Source: an uncultured Lachnospiraceae bacterium
Lineage (GTDB): Bacteria > Bacillota_A > Clostridia > Lachnospirales > Lachnospiraceae
Reading direction: 5' to 3'
Assembly (NCBI GenBank): GCA_902801585.1
Contig: CADCIU010000025.1
Location: forward strand, 1 to 42,614
DNA: 42,614 nucleotides
Both the position numbers and the translations under genes were made by a program. Shown here in pieces: positions 15,029 through 22,233 of the stretch (its first letter is position 1; every line of letters begins with the position of its first letter). Below the pieces are notes generated by a model. The model did not search any database. It was not told the DNA's origin and saw only the letters and a list, made by a program, of their open reading frames with translations.

Positions 15029-16318
15029 ATGAAAAATGCAAATACTTATCTTAATGAATTAAAGAGCGGTGCGCTGAACGCGCGCATGGTCGAGATTTAT
15101 GGATGTGATCCCGCAAAAGCGCAGGAGTACGCGGACAGATTTACCAGGGTTATTAAGGGATTTACCGTCACTTTCCCCGGTAACGCACAGGCTGAGATCG
15201 GCCTTTACTCCGCTCCCGGCCGCACGGAGATCGGCGGCAACCACACAGATCACCAGTACGGCTGCGTCCTGGCCGCAAGCGTCAATCTGGACGCGATCGC
15301 AGCTGCCGCCCTTAACGGAACCGACAAGATCCGCTTCTATTCCGAGGGATACGGCATGATCGAGGCCGATCTCTCTGTCCTTGAGCCCGTGGAATCCGAA
15401 AAAGAGTCCACTCTTTCTCTGATCCGCGGCATGGCAGCCCTCGCTGTGAAAAAAGGTTATGCGGTCAAGGGCCTCGACGTTTACTGCACCAGCAATGTCC
15501 TGGGCGGATCCGGCCTCTCCTCCTCCGCAGCTTTCGAGACACTGATGGGCGTCATTTTAAATGATATTTTCTGCGGCAGCGCCTTCGACGCCGTCGAAAT
15601 TGCCAAGATGGGGCAGATCACGGAAAATCAGTATTTTGGCAAACCCAGCGGCCTGATGGACCAGTCCGCCTCCTCCGTCGGCGGTGTCGTCGCCATCGAC
15701 TTCGGCGATCCCGAGAACCCCAAGGTCGAGAAGATCGACCTGGATCTGGCCGGCGAGGGCTATGCGCTCTGCATCATCGACTCCAAGAGCAGTCACGCAG
15801 ACCTGACCGACGCTTACGCCGGAATCCCGCGCGAGATGAAGGCAGTCGCCGCCACGTTCGGCAAGACCCACCTGCGCGGCATCACCAAGGAGCAGCTCGT
15901 TGAGCGCACCGCTGCCATCCGCAAAGTCTGCGGCGACCGCGCATTTCTGCGCGCCATGCACTTTGTGCTGGACAACGAGCGCGCGCAGGAAGAAGCTGCT
16001 GCCCTCAAGGCAGGCGATTTCGCTTCCTTCCTGAAGATCGTGAAAGCCTCGGGTGAGTCTTCCTATATGTATCTGCAGAACATCTCCGTGGAAGGCGCTG
16101 TCGATCATCAGGCTGTCGGCGTCGCTCTTTCCCTGTGTGATGTCCTTCTGGACGGCCGCGGCGCATTCCGCGTCCACGGCGGCGGTTTCGCAGGTACTGT
16201 ACAGGCTTTCGTGCCGCTGGATATGCTGGATTCTTTCAAAGCAGCCGTAGAAAACGCCATCGCGCCCGACTGCTGCCATGTCCTTTCGATCCGTCCTGTC
16301 GGCGGCGCTGTTGTCTGA
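15029..16318 (+). CDS. galK: Galactokinase
   Basis: Phosphorylates galactose to galactose-1-phosphate with ATP, the first step of the Leloir pathway. The 429-residue GHMP kinase carries the galactokinase signature APGRTEIGGNHTDHQYG (62-78; the common form is GRTNLIGEHTDY), the ATP loop GGSGLSSSAAFE near 159-170, and the C-terminal VHGGGFAGTVQAF. It is longer than E. coli GalK (382), as many Clostridia versions are. AGGAGA lies 13 bases from the ATG, a long gap. No galT or galE is in the window, so the rest of the pathway is elsewhere. A strong terminator follows. Confidence 0.94.
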   Translation: MKNANTYLNELKSGALNARMVEIYGCDPAKAQEYADRFTRVIKGFTVTFPGNAQAEIGLYSAPGRTEIGGNHTDHQYGCVLAASVNLDAIAAAALNGTDKIRFYSEGYGMIEADLSVLEPVESEKESTLSLIRGMAALAVKKGYAVKGLDVYCTSNVLGGSGLSSSAAFETLMGVILNDIFCGSAFDAVEIAKMGQITENQYFGKPSGLMDQSASSVGGVVAIDFGDPENPKVEKIDLDLAGEGYALCIIDSKSSHADLTDAYAGIPREMKAVAATFGKTHLRGITKEQLVERTAAIRKVCGDRAFLRAMHFVLDNERAQEEAAALKAGDFASFLKIVKASGESSYMYLQNISVEGAVDHQAVGVALSLCDVLLDGRGAFRVHGGGFAGTVQAFVPLDMLDSFKAAVENAIAPDCCHVLSIRPVGGAVV

Positions 16319-16332
16319 AGCGTATAAATACG

Positions 16333-16367
16333 GGAGGCTGTCGCATAAAGCGGCAGCCTCCTTTTTT
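16333..16367 (+). terminator. Intrinsic terminator of galK
   Basis: A 12-bp stem with one mismatch (16333-16344/16350-16361, GGAGGCTG...CAGCCTCC) followed by T6. Confidence 0.85.
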
Positions 16368-16379
16368 GCTCTCATGTTT

Positions 16380-16433
16380 TCCTCGGGCCTTTGGCCCGGG
16401 TCGTCATCGTTTCCTCGAGCCTCGGGCTCGGGG
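16380..16433. repeat. Paired GC-rich palindromes, copy 2 (BIME-like)
   Basis: Blocks 16382-16400 (CTCGGGCC...GGCCCGGG) and 16413-16433 (CCTCGAGCCTCGGGCTCGGG) are separated by 12 bases. The pair lies between the convergent galK and malic enzyme genes and shares the GAGCCTCGGGCTCG core with copy 1. Confidence 0.65.
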
Positions 16434-16440
16434 CGTCAAA

Positions 16441-17622
16441 TCACTTTCCGGTTATTCTCGCGACTCCGCTTTCTATGGCCGCCTGCGCCGCCGCCCTTGC
16501 AACCGCGTCCTTTACGCGCGGGTCAAACGCCTTGGGCAAAATATAGTCCGCGCACAGCTCCTCTTCAGAGACAAGATCCGCCAGCGCCTTCGCGCAGGCG
16601 ATCTTCATCGCGTCGTTGATATCACTTGCCCGCACGTCCAGCGCACCGCGGAAGATGCCGGGGAAGCAGAGCACATTGTTGATCTGGTTGGGGAAGTCGC
16701 TCCGTCCCGTGGAAACGACCGCCGCTCCTGCTGCCTTCGCCTCATCCGGGAAGATCTCCGGCGTAGGGTTGGCGCAGGCAAAGATGATCGGATCCTTGGC
16801 CATCGTGCGCACCATGTCCTGTGTCAGCGTACCGGGTGCAGACACGCCGATGAAGACATCCGCCCCGCGGATCACTTCCGCAAGGGGTCCGGCTTCGCGG
16901 CTGCGGTTGGTGATCAAGGCCATCTCTTCTTTGATCGGATTGAGGCCTTCTCTTCCCTCGTAGATGGCGCCTTTGCGGTCTGTCATGATGACGTTCTTAA
17001 GGCCCATGGCCATCAAAAGCCGGATGATCGCAATGCCTGCTGCACCAGCGCCGGAAGTGACGATCTTCACATCCTCGATCTTTTTGCCCACGACCTTGAG
17101 CGCATTGATAAGGCCCGCCAAAGTGATGACAGCCGTCCCGTGCTGGTCGTCGTGGAAGATCGGAATGTCACAGCATTCCTTGAGTTTCTTCTCGATCTCG
17201 AAGCATCTGGGAGCTGCTATATCCTCCAGGTTGATGCCTCCGAAAGATCCCGCCAGAAGGCTGACCGTCCGCACGATCTCGTCCACGTCGTGTGTTCTGA
17301 GGCACAGCGGGATCGCGTCCACACCGCCAAAAGCCTTGAAGAGCACGCATTTCCCCTCCATGACGGGCATGCCGGCTTCCGGACCGATATCGCCCAGGCC
17401 CAGGACTGCCGTTCCGTCTGTGATCACTGCCACTGTGTTCCACCTTCTTGTCAGCTCATAGCTCTTTTCAGGATTCTTCTGTATTTCCAGACAGGGAGCT
17501 GCCACCCCGGGCGTATACGCGACACTGAGCGCTTCGGCGCTGTCTACGGCAGCTCTCGCCGTGATCTCTATTTTGCCTTTCCATTCTGCGTGTTTCTGCA
17601 ATGCGATCTTACCGTAATCCAT
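16441..17622 (-). CDS. NAD(P)-dependent malic enzyme
   Basis: Decarboxylates malate to pyruvate and CO2 with reduction of NAD(P), cytoplasmic. The 393-residue length is that of the short bacterial malic enzymes without the phosphotransacetylase-like tail. Visible sites: Tyr36 in SVAYTPGVA, Lys91 in MEGKCVLFK, the metal-binding region NLEDI (131-135) and FHDDQHGTA (156-163), the nucleotide loop SGAGAAGIA, and FPNQINN near the end. Cofactor preference cannot be settled by eye. The ATG at 17622 follows AAAGGAG by 12 bases. It is downstream of the small orphan gene but separated by a terminator. The 3' end abuts the palindrome pair. Confidence 0.94.
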   Translation of the reverse strand: MDYGKIALQKHAEWKGKIEITARAAVDSAEALSVAYTPGVAAPCLEIQKNPEKSYELTRRWNTVAVITDGTAVLGLGDIGPEAGMPVMEGKCVLFKAFGGVDAIPLCLRTHDVDEIVRTVSLLAGSFGGINLEDIAAPRCFEIEKKLKECCDIPIFHDDQHGTAVITLAGLINALKVVGKKIEDVKIVTSGAGAAGIAIIRLLMAMGLKNVIMTDRKGAIYEGREGLNPIKEEMALITNRSREAGPLAEVIRGADVFIGVSAPGTLTQDMVRTMAKDPIIFACANPTPEIFPDEAKAAGAAVVSTGRSDFPNQINNVLCFPGIFRGALDVRASDINDAMKIACAKALADLVSEEELCADYILPKAFDPRVKDAVARAAAQAAIESGVARITGK

Positions 17623-17652
17623 TTTTGTTTATGTCTCCTTTCTACGCGGAAA

Positions 17653-17690
17653 AGACCACAGCAGCTGCATTTGTTGCTGTGGTCTGTATT
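17653..17690 (-). terminator. Terminator after the small orphan gene
   Basis: AGACCACAGCA (17653-17663) pairs perfectly with TGCTGTGGTCT (17675-17685) and on the minus strand is followed by TTTTCC. It lies 20 bases after the 75-codon gene and before malic enzyme. The plus-strand side is also T-rich. Confidence 0.7.
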
Positions 17691-17705
17691 CTTTTCCGTT
17701 TTTCA

Positions 17706-17933
17706 TTACTGATCCTGTCCGTTGATTCTGTTCTGCTCCAGTTTTCTGAGAAGATCCCTGTCGCCTGCTGCGGATACCATATTCAGCTCTGCGTCCGATA
17801 AACGCTGGAACTGTAGAATTTCGGATTTCTTGTTTGCGCCTGCCGCAAACAGTCTCTTCCGAAGAACATCTTTAAAGTCGGTCTCTTTGCTGAAATCAGC
17901 GCGGACGATCATATCTGTGAAATGAGTTCCCAT
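17706..17933 (-). CDS. Small protein of unknown function (75 aa)
   Basis: Not recognised. It is 75 residues, with no membrane segment or cysteine, an N-terminal half rich in charged residues (ADFSKETDFKDVLRKRLF), then LQFQRLSDAELNMVSAAGD and a charged C-terminus. The gene signals are excellent: AAAGGGGG seven bases before the ATG and an intrinsic terminator 20 bases after the stop. The LSDAELNMVSAAG stretch looks like leader peptides of ribosomally made modified peptides (LSDxEL followed by a small-residue site), but the usual Cys/Ser/Thr-rich core is absent and no modifying enzyme is adjacent, so that reading is weak. A small regulatory or adaptor protein is as likely. Confidence 0.7.
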   Translation of the reverse strand: MGTHFTDMIVRADFSKETDFKDVLRKRLFAAGANKKSEILQFQRLSDAELNMVSAAGDRDLLRKLEQNRINGQDQ

Positions 17934-17972
17934 GTCGCGCCCCCTTTGTTTTATTTATAACTATATACGCAG

Positions 17973-18000
17973 GGATTTTTCTTCATCCATGAAGAAATCC
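17973..18000. promoter_or_regulatory. Inverted repeat upstream of the small orphan gene
   Basis: GGATTTTTCTTCAT pairs with ATGAAGAAATCC (17989-18000) apart from a two-base bulge. It lies 40-65 bases upstream of the 75-codon gene and within its probable promoter region. It could be an operator. Confidence 0.4.
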
Positions 18001-18020
18001 GCAATATATATCAAAAATTC

Positions 18021-18049
18021 TTAACCTGAAGTCCATTTCCTTGTATACT
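18021..18049 (+). promoter_or_regulatory. Candidate promoter of the RsbW-like gene
   Basis: TTAACC (18021-18026), 17 bases, TATACT (18044-18049); a TATAAT also sits at 18054-18059. The leader contains a 9-bp stem (18112-18120/18138-18146, GAAGCCTTC/GAAGGCTTC). Confidence 0.4.
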
Positions 18050-18174
18050 GTAATATAATGAATTAGTATTCTGATTATTTTCGGCATCACACTATTCATT
18101 GATCGCAGAACGAAGCCTTCCTGATCAGGTATTTCCTGAAGGCTTCTCCAATATACCGCGAAAGGAACTTTGCC

Positions 18175-18627
18175 ATGGCTGAGCATAAAATGCATTCTGG
18201 TTTCCCCGAGAAAAGCCGCTCCACATTTACGCTGGACGCTGTGCCCACAAATTTCTCCATTGCTCAGGAACGCGTACAGAAGTATCTGGATGATTCCCCC
18301 TGCAGCATGAAGACACAGTTTGAGCTGGATATGATCATCGAGGAGGTATTCATCAATATTGCGAATTATGCTTACGGAGAAAGCACCGGCACTGTCTCGA
18401 TCGACCTTGCGCTGAACGAGGCCCGTGATCTTCTGGCCATCACCTTCCGCGACTCGGGGATTCCCTACGACCCGCTCAAGAAGGCGGCGCCGGATCTGAG
18501 CTCCTCCGCGAAGGAGCGGGCGATCGGAGGCCTCGGCATTTTTCTCATCAGGAAACTGTCAGACGACATCAGCTATCAGTACGATGGCCACGAGAACCGT
18601 CTTACGATCCTGAAAAAGCTGGACTGA
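18175..18627 (+). CDS. RsbW-like ATP-binding protein (anti-sigma factor type)
   Basis: A 150-residue stand-alone GHKL ATPase domain like the RsbW/SpoIIAB serine kinases that hold sigma factors or phosphorylate antagonists. The N-box is EEVFINIANYAY with Asn61, the G1 box is DSGIPYDP with Asp93, and the G2 region is GGLGIFLIRK (118-127). There is no transmembrane segment, so it is cytosolic. AAAGGAA lies upstream of the ATG and a terminator follows directly. No STAS-domain antagonist is next to it, which is unusual for a partner-switching module, but an ECF-type sigma factor gene is convergent 44 bases away. Whether the two interact is unknown. Confidence 0.85.
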   Translation: MAEHKMHSGFPEKSRSTFTLDAVPTNFSIAQERVQKYLDDSPCSMKTQFELDMIIEEVFINIANYAYGESTGTVSIDLALNEARDLLAITFRDSGIPYDPLKKAAPDLSSSAKERAIGGLGIFLIRKLSDDISYQYDGHENRLTILKKLD

Positions 18628-18630
18628 TAT

Positions 18631-18664
18631 GAGGGCGGACACCGGTTCCGCCCTCTTTCTTTTT
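18631..18664 (+). terminator. Terminator of the RsbW-like gene
   Basis: GAGGGCGGA (18631-18639) pairs with TCCGCCCTC (18647-18655), followed by TTTCTTTTT. Confidence 0.8.
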
Positions 18665-18671
18665 CCGGTAC

Positions 18672-19211
18672 TCAGGAGTAATCCAGAAAGTCACTGCTGT
18701 CCTTTCCCTTCTCCAAATTGCGCAGCTTAGCCAAGAGCCTTCTGTGCCGCTCGCTGACTGCCTTGGCATTGATTCCCAGAATCTCACCGATCTGGGGGTT
18801 TTTCATCTCCTGCACATAGATCATGCTCAGGAGTTCTCTCTCATCATCGGAGAGGAGCTGAAGCAGACGATAGACTTCCTTGTTGATCGGATTTTTCAAA
18901 ATATCGTACTCATCCACAGCTGACGGCTCCGGCGCATCGTCGATATTCTCTGTCTTCCTGCGGCCGTTCTTGCGGTAGTAATCGATCAGGCTGTTTCTGG
19001 CGATGGTACAGAGCCACGTCCGCACAGACGCTTTTGAAGGATCATAGCCGTCATAATGAGACATCGCTCTCATGAAAACATCGCTGACCAGGTCTTCCGT
19101 GTTCTCCCTGTGCATCACCTGCATATAAATATAGTTGTACACATAGGAGTATTCCTGCTCATATACCGCTGCAAAATCAGGTTTTTCTCTCTTCGTCTCT
19201 ATTACTCTCAC
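18672..19211 (-). CDS. Sigma-70 family (ECF-type) RNA polymerase sigma factor
   Basis: A 179-residue two-domain sigma factor. Region 2 spans about 25-85 (ENTEDLVSDVFMRAMSHYDGYD, then ASVRTWLCTIARNSLIDYYRK). Region 4 spans about 117-170, with the helix-turn-helix MKNPQIGEILGINAKAVSERHRRLLAKLR (by landmark). There is no region 1 or 3, as in ECF factors. The GTG start at 19211 overlaps the larC stop (GTGA), with GGAG upstream, so it is translated from the same operon as larB-larC. No conventional membrane anti-sigma gene is attached. Being at the 3' end of a metabolic operon suggests coupling of nickel-cofactor genes to a stress or metal response, but that is inference. Confidence 0.88.
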   Translation of the reverse strand: MRVIETKREKPDFAAVYEQEYSYVYNYIYMQVMHRENTEDLVSDVFMRAMSHYDGYDPSKASVRTWLCTIARNSLIDYYRKNGRRKTENIDDAPEPSAVDEYDILKNPINKEVYRLLQLLSDDERELLSMIYVQEMKNPQIGEILGINAKAVSERHRRLLAKLRNLEKGKDSSDFLDYS

Positions 19212-20593
19212 TGTTCCCTCTCCGCCTTTCCGTAAGAAATATCTTCACTTCTATAGAACGCCAGAAGTGTCTGTTCATAGACTGTCCTGAACGGCACTCC
19301 CTCTTTCGCGGCAGCTTCCGCCACCCTCTCGTACTCCGGATGGACTTTTCTGTATGTCCCCTCTCCGCTGATCTTGACGGGAATCTCTCCGTACCGGGTC
19401 ATCACGCTGACGGCTTTTCTTGTCTGTACTGTGCGCTCCATCCGCTGCCTTCTGATTCCGATCGTCGTCGTCTCCGCAAAGATCACCTGCTCGATCTCTG
19501 CCCGGTTTTCTTCATCGCAGATCACGGTGAGTTCCCACCCGGGACGGTTCTTTTTCATGAAAACAGGGCTGTAATGTGCTTCTCTCGCCCCGGCCTCAAA
19601 GAGCTTGTTCAGCGTATAACCCAGCTGCTCACCGGTGCTGTCGTCAATGTCGCACTCAAGCTTTAAGATCGCATCGCCCGGCATATCCGCATCCGTTTTC
19701 TCATTCAGCGGTTCCAGTACCATCGCCCGAAGTATACTGGGGATCTCGTATGCTCTCTTGCCTGCTCCCAGTCCCGTCTTCACGATCCTGAAAGTCTCCG
19801 GCAGACGGTCCTGTGTCATCAGCGCCGCCGCAATCGCCGCGCCTGTCGGTGTGACCAGTTCTCCCTTTCTGGAGGTAAAGCGCATGGGCAGTCCGTACTC
19901 GCCGGCGATCGCCGCCACAGCGGGCACCGGCACCTGCAGGATTCCGTGCTGGCACCGCACCGTTCCGCTTCCCTCGCTGATCCCGGTCACGGCCACTTTC
20001 TTAAAGCCCAGGTCGTCAAAACATACCGCAGCCGCAACGATGTCCACGATCGAATCCAGTGCGCCCACCTCATGGAAATGCACCTCATCGGCCGGTACGC
20101 CGTGCGCTTTGGATTCTGCCCGGGCCAAAATCCCGAAGATCCTAAGTGCCAGCTCCCTGGCCCCCTCCGTCATGTCCAGATGATCAATGATCTCACGAAT
20201 CTCAGCCATTCCCGTGTGATGATGGTGGTGGTCATGGTCATGGTCGTGATCGTGATGATGGTCATGGTCGTGATCGTGATGGTGGTCATGGTCGTGATGG
20301 TGATCATGGTCGTGATCATGGCCGCCCTCTCCGCGAAGGTGTCCGTACAGGTACTCCATGTCGTGGTCGTGACCATCGTGTTCTTCGTCCGGGATCACGT
20401 TAAAGTCACAGCACTCGATCCCCGACTTTTTCACACGGCTGATCTCTATCCCGAAATGACCGCCCGGGATCCCGTTCAGGACATGCTGCAGTTTTCCGCT
20501 GTCCGCCCCCAGATCCAGAAGCGCCGCGACCATCATATCGCCGCTGATCCCCGTACCGCACTCGAGATACAGAATTCTATCACTGTTTTTCAC
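19208..20593 (-). CDS. larC: Nickel-pincer cofactor biosynthesis protein LarC
   Basis: Inserts nickel, with CTP, into the pyridinium bis-thiocarboxylate mononucleotide to finish the nickel-pincer cofactor of lactate racemase and relatives. The 461-residue chain starts LYLECGTGISGDMMVAALLDLG, the LarC hallmark, and covers both the N- and C-terminal domains in one frame, whereas Lactobacillus plantarum makes the full protein by programmed frameshifting. Residues 92-126 are an unbroken run of 23 His and 12 Asp, with more His just before (HDGHDHD), a large metal-binding loop. The GTG at 20593 has GGAGGA about eight bases upstream and overlaps larB by 14 bases. The upstream open extension lies inside larB. 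It overlaps the sigma gene by four bases. Confidence 0.93.
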   Translation of the reverse strand: MKNSDRILYLECGTGISGDMMVAALLDLGADSGKLQHVLNGIPGGHFGIEISRVKKSGIECCDFNVIPDEEHDGHDHDMEYLYGHLRGEGGHDHDHDHHHDHDHHHDHDHDHHHDHDHDHDHHHHHTGMAEIREIIDHLDMTEGARELALRIFGILARAESKAHGVPADEVHFHEVGALDSIVDIVAAAVCFDDLGFKKVAVTGISEGSGTVRCQHGILQVPVPAVAAIAGEYGLPMRFTSRKGELVTPTGAAIAAALMTQDRLPETFRIVKTGLGAGKRAYEIPSILRAMVLEPLNEKTDADMPGDAILKLECDIDDSTGEQLGYTLNKLFEAGAREAHYSPVFMKKNRPGWELTVICDEENRAEIEQVIFAETTTIGIRRQRMERTVQTRKAVSVMTRYGEIPVKISGEGTYRKVHPEYERVAEAAAKEGVPFRTVYEQTLLAFYRSEDISYGKAEREQ

Positions 20594-21344
20594 TCTTTGT
20601 TCCTCCGCAGGCAAGGCGGTTGATCTGTGTCGCCATGTAACCAGCGCCATACCCGTTATTAATATTTACAACGGCAATCCCGTTTGCGCATGAATTGATC
20701 ATCGTCAGCAGCGCCGACAGGCCTCCGAAATTCGCGCCGTATCCCACGGAAGTGGGCACCGCGATGACCGGACTGCTCACAAGGCCGCCGACAACACTGG
20801 CAAGCGCCCCTTCCATGCCCGCCACCGCGATCAGGCAGTTCGCCTCCTGCAGTTTCTGCGTCTGGGCCAGCAGCCGGTGTATTCCGCTCACGCCCACGTC
20901 GTAGATCCGTTCCACCCTTGAGCCAAAATATTCCGCAGTCTGCGCCGCCTCCTCTGCCACGGGAATGTCGGCGGTCCCGCCCGTCACAACGGCGATCAGG
21001 CCCTGCTTTTCCGTTTTTGTCCGCTGCAGCTTGAGTATCCCCGAAACAGGGTCATACTCAATATCCGGAAGGACTTCTTTCACCAGCTTGTACTGGTGCT
21101 CGCTGGCTCTCGTTCCGAAGGCCTGTCCTTCCGCCGCCGCCATCTTCTCGTAAATAGACACAAGAAAGTCATCCGGCTTCCCGCTGCAGAAGATCACTTC
21201 CGGAAAACCGGAGCGCATCTTTCTGTGCATATCCAGTTTGGCAAAACCGAGGTCCTCAAAAGGCTGTCTTCGAAAATGCCCTTCCGCCTCTTCGATGCTC
21301 ATGGCACCGCTCTGAACAAGTTCCAAAATCTCTCGTGTTTCCAT
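20580..21344 (-). CDS. larB: Nickel-pincer cofactor biosynthesis protein LarB
   Basis: Carboxylates and hydrolyses nicotinic acid adenine dinucleotide to the dicarboxylate mononucleotide that begins nickel-pincer cofactor synthesis. The 254-residue protein has a LarB-specific N-terminal half (including HRKMRSGFPEVIFCSGK) and a PurE-like C-terminal half from about 118 (VVTGGTADIPVAEEAAQTAE, then AGMEGALASVVGGL, VPTSVGYGANFGG and NINNGYGAGYMA, all by landmark). GGGGA precedes the ATG. It is co-transcribed with larC and, upstream, with a HAD phosphatase gene 16 bases away. larE (sulfur transferase) and larA (racemase) are absent from this window and must be elsewhere if the pathway is complete. 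Confidence 0.93.
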   Translation of the reverse strand: METREILELVQSGAMSIEEAEGHFRRQPFEDLGFAKLDMHRKMRSGFPEVIFCSGKPDDFLVSIYEKMAAAEGQAFGTRASEHQYKLVKEVLPDIEYDPVSGILKLQRTKTEKQGLIAVVTGGTADIPVAEEAAQTAEYFGSRVERIYDVGVSGIHRLLAQTQKLQEANCLIAVAGMEGALASVVGGLVSSPVIAVPTSVGYGANFGGLSALLTMINSCANGIAVVNINNGYGAGYMATQINRLACGGTKSEKQ

Positions 21345-21360
21345 AGTATCCCCAGTCCGA

Positions 21361-22233
21361 TCATAAAAGCGGGATCATTTCCTTCACGGAATCAAAGATC
21401 AGATGCGGCTTCACATCTGAAGACGGAAGGTCAAAGAGCTGCGCTTCCCCGCTCAGCACGAAGATCCCGTACAGGCCGTTGTTCACGCCGGATTTCACAT
21501 CCGTATACAGACGGTCGCCCACGACACAGGCCGCTTCTTTCTGTGCGCCGAGTTTGCGGAGCGCGTAATCAATGATCTCCGCCTCCGGCTTTCCGACCAC
21601 TTTGTCCGGCCTTCTTCCCGTGGATGCTTCCACATAGGCGCTGAGCGATCCGATGTCCGGGATGAACCCTGTCTTTGTCGGACAATTGTAATCCGGATGC
21701 GTCGCGATATAGGGCAGGCCGCTCCTGACCAGGTCACAGAGCCTGCACAGGTCCCTGTAGTGGAAACTGGTGCAAAAGCTCGTCACCACAAGGTCCGGCG
21801 TCTCTTCGTCCAACAGCACGCCCTTTCTCATAAACTCCATCTTGACCATCGGATTGCCGAACAGATAGACTTTTCTGCCCGGATAGTTTCTGAACAGGTA
21901 GTCGATCGTCGCATGCCCCGATGTGACAAGCTGCGTTTCCGGATCGATGACAAGCCCCATGCTGTGGAGCTTTTCGATATAAATATCGGCGCTCTTGGAG
22001 GAGTTGTTTGTCATAAAACAGAATTTTCTGCCCGACGCCGTGAGGGCCGCCAAAAAATCTTTGGCCCCGTCGATCCATACAGAATCCAGATAGACCGTTC
22101 CATCCATATCCAGGCAGAAATAGCGAATGCGGGAGAGTATCCCCGACGGATCCTCGTTGACTTGATATTTGATTCTGAGTGACTCCTGTTCCATCATCTG
22201 AATTCTGCTCCCGGCTGCTCCTTTTATGCCCAT
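21361..22233 (-). CDS. HAD-IIA family phosphatase (NagD/AraL-like)
   Basis: A haloacid-dehalogenase-type phosphatase of 290 residues with a C2 cap, cytoplasmic. Motif I is DMDGTVYLD (42-50), motif II is MTNNSSKS, motif III lies around GKPEAEI, and motif IV is GDRLYTDV. This class removes phosphate from sugar or nucleotide metabolites, often as metabolite repair; the substrate is not readable. The ATG at 22233 overlaps the RluA stop (TAATG) and fits translational coupling but has no ribosome binding site; the ATG at 22197, ten bases after GGGAG, is a good alternative. It is placed between RluA and larB in a packed operon. Confidence 0.9.
   Translation of the reverse strand: MGIKGAAGSRIQMMEQESLRIKYQVNEDPSGILSRIRYFCLDMDGTVYLDSVWIDGAKDFLAALTASGRKFCFMTNNSSKSADIYIEKLHSMGLVIDPETQLVTSGHATIDYLFRNYPGRKVYLFGNPMVKMEFMRKGVLLDEETPDLVVTSFCTSFHYRDLCRLCDLVRSGLPYIATHPDYNCPTKTGFIPDIGSLSAYVEASTGRRPDKVVGKPEAEIIDYALRKLGAQKEAACVVGDRLYTDVKSGVNNGLYGIFVLSGEAQLFDLPSSDVKPHLIFDSVKEMIPLL

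Noticed and set aside
17706..17933. Lanthipeptide precursor call
   Set aside because: The region after the leader-like segment has no cysteine and little Ser/Thr, and no LanM/LanB-type gene is nearby.
19946..20623. Val/Met-rich frame opposite larC
   Set aside because: Produced by reading the His/Asp codons backwards; not a membrane protein.
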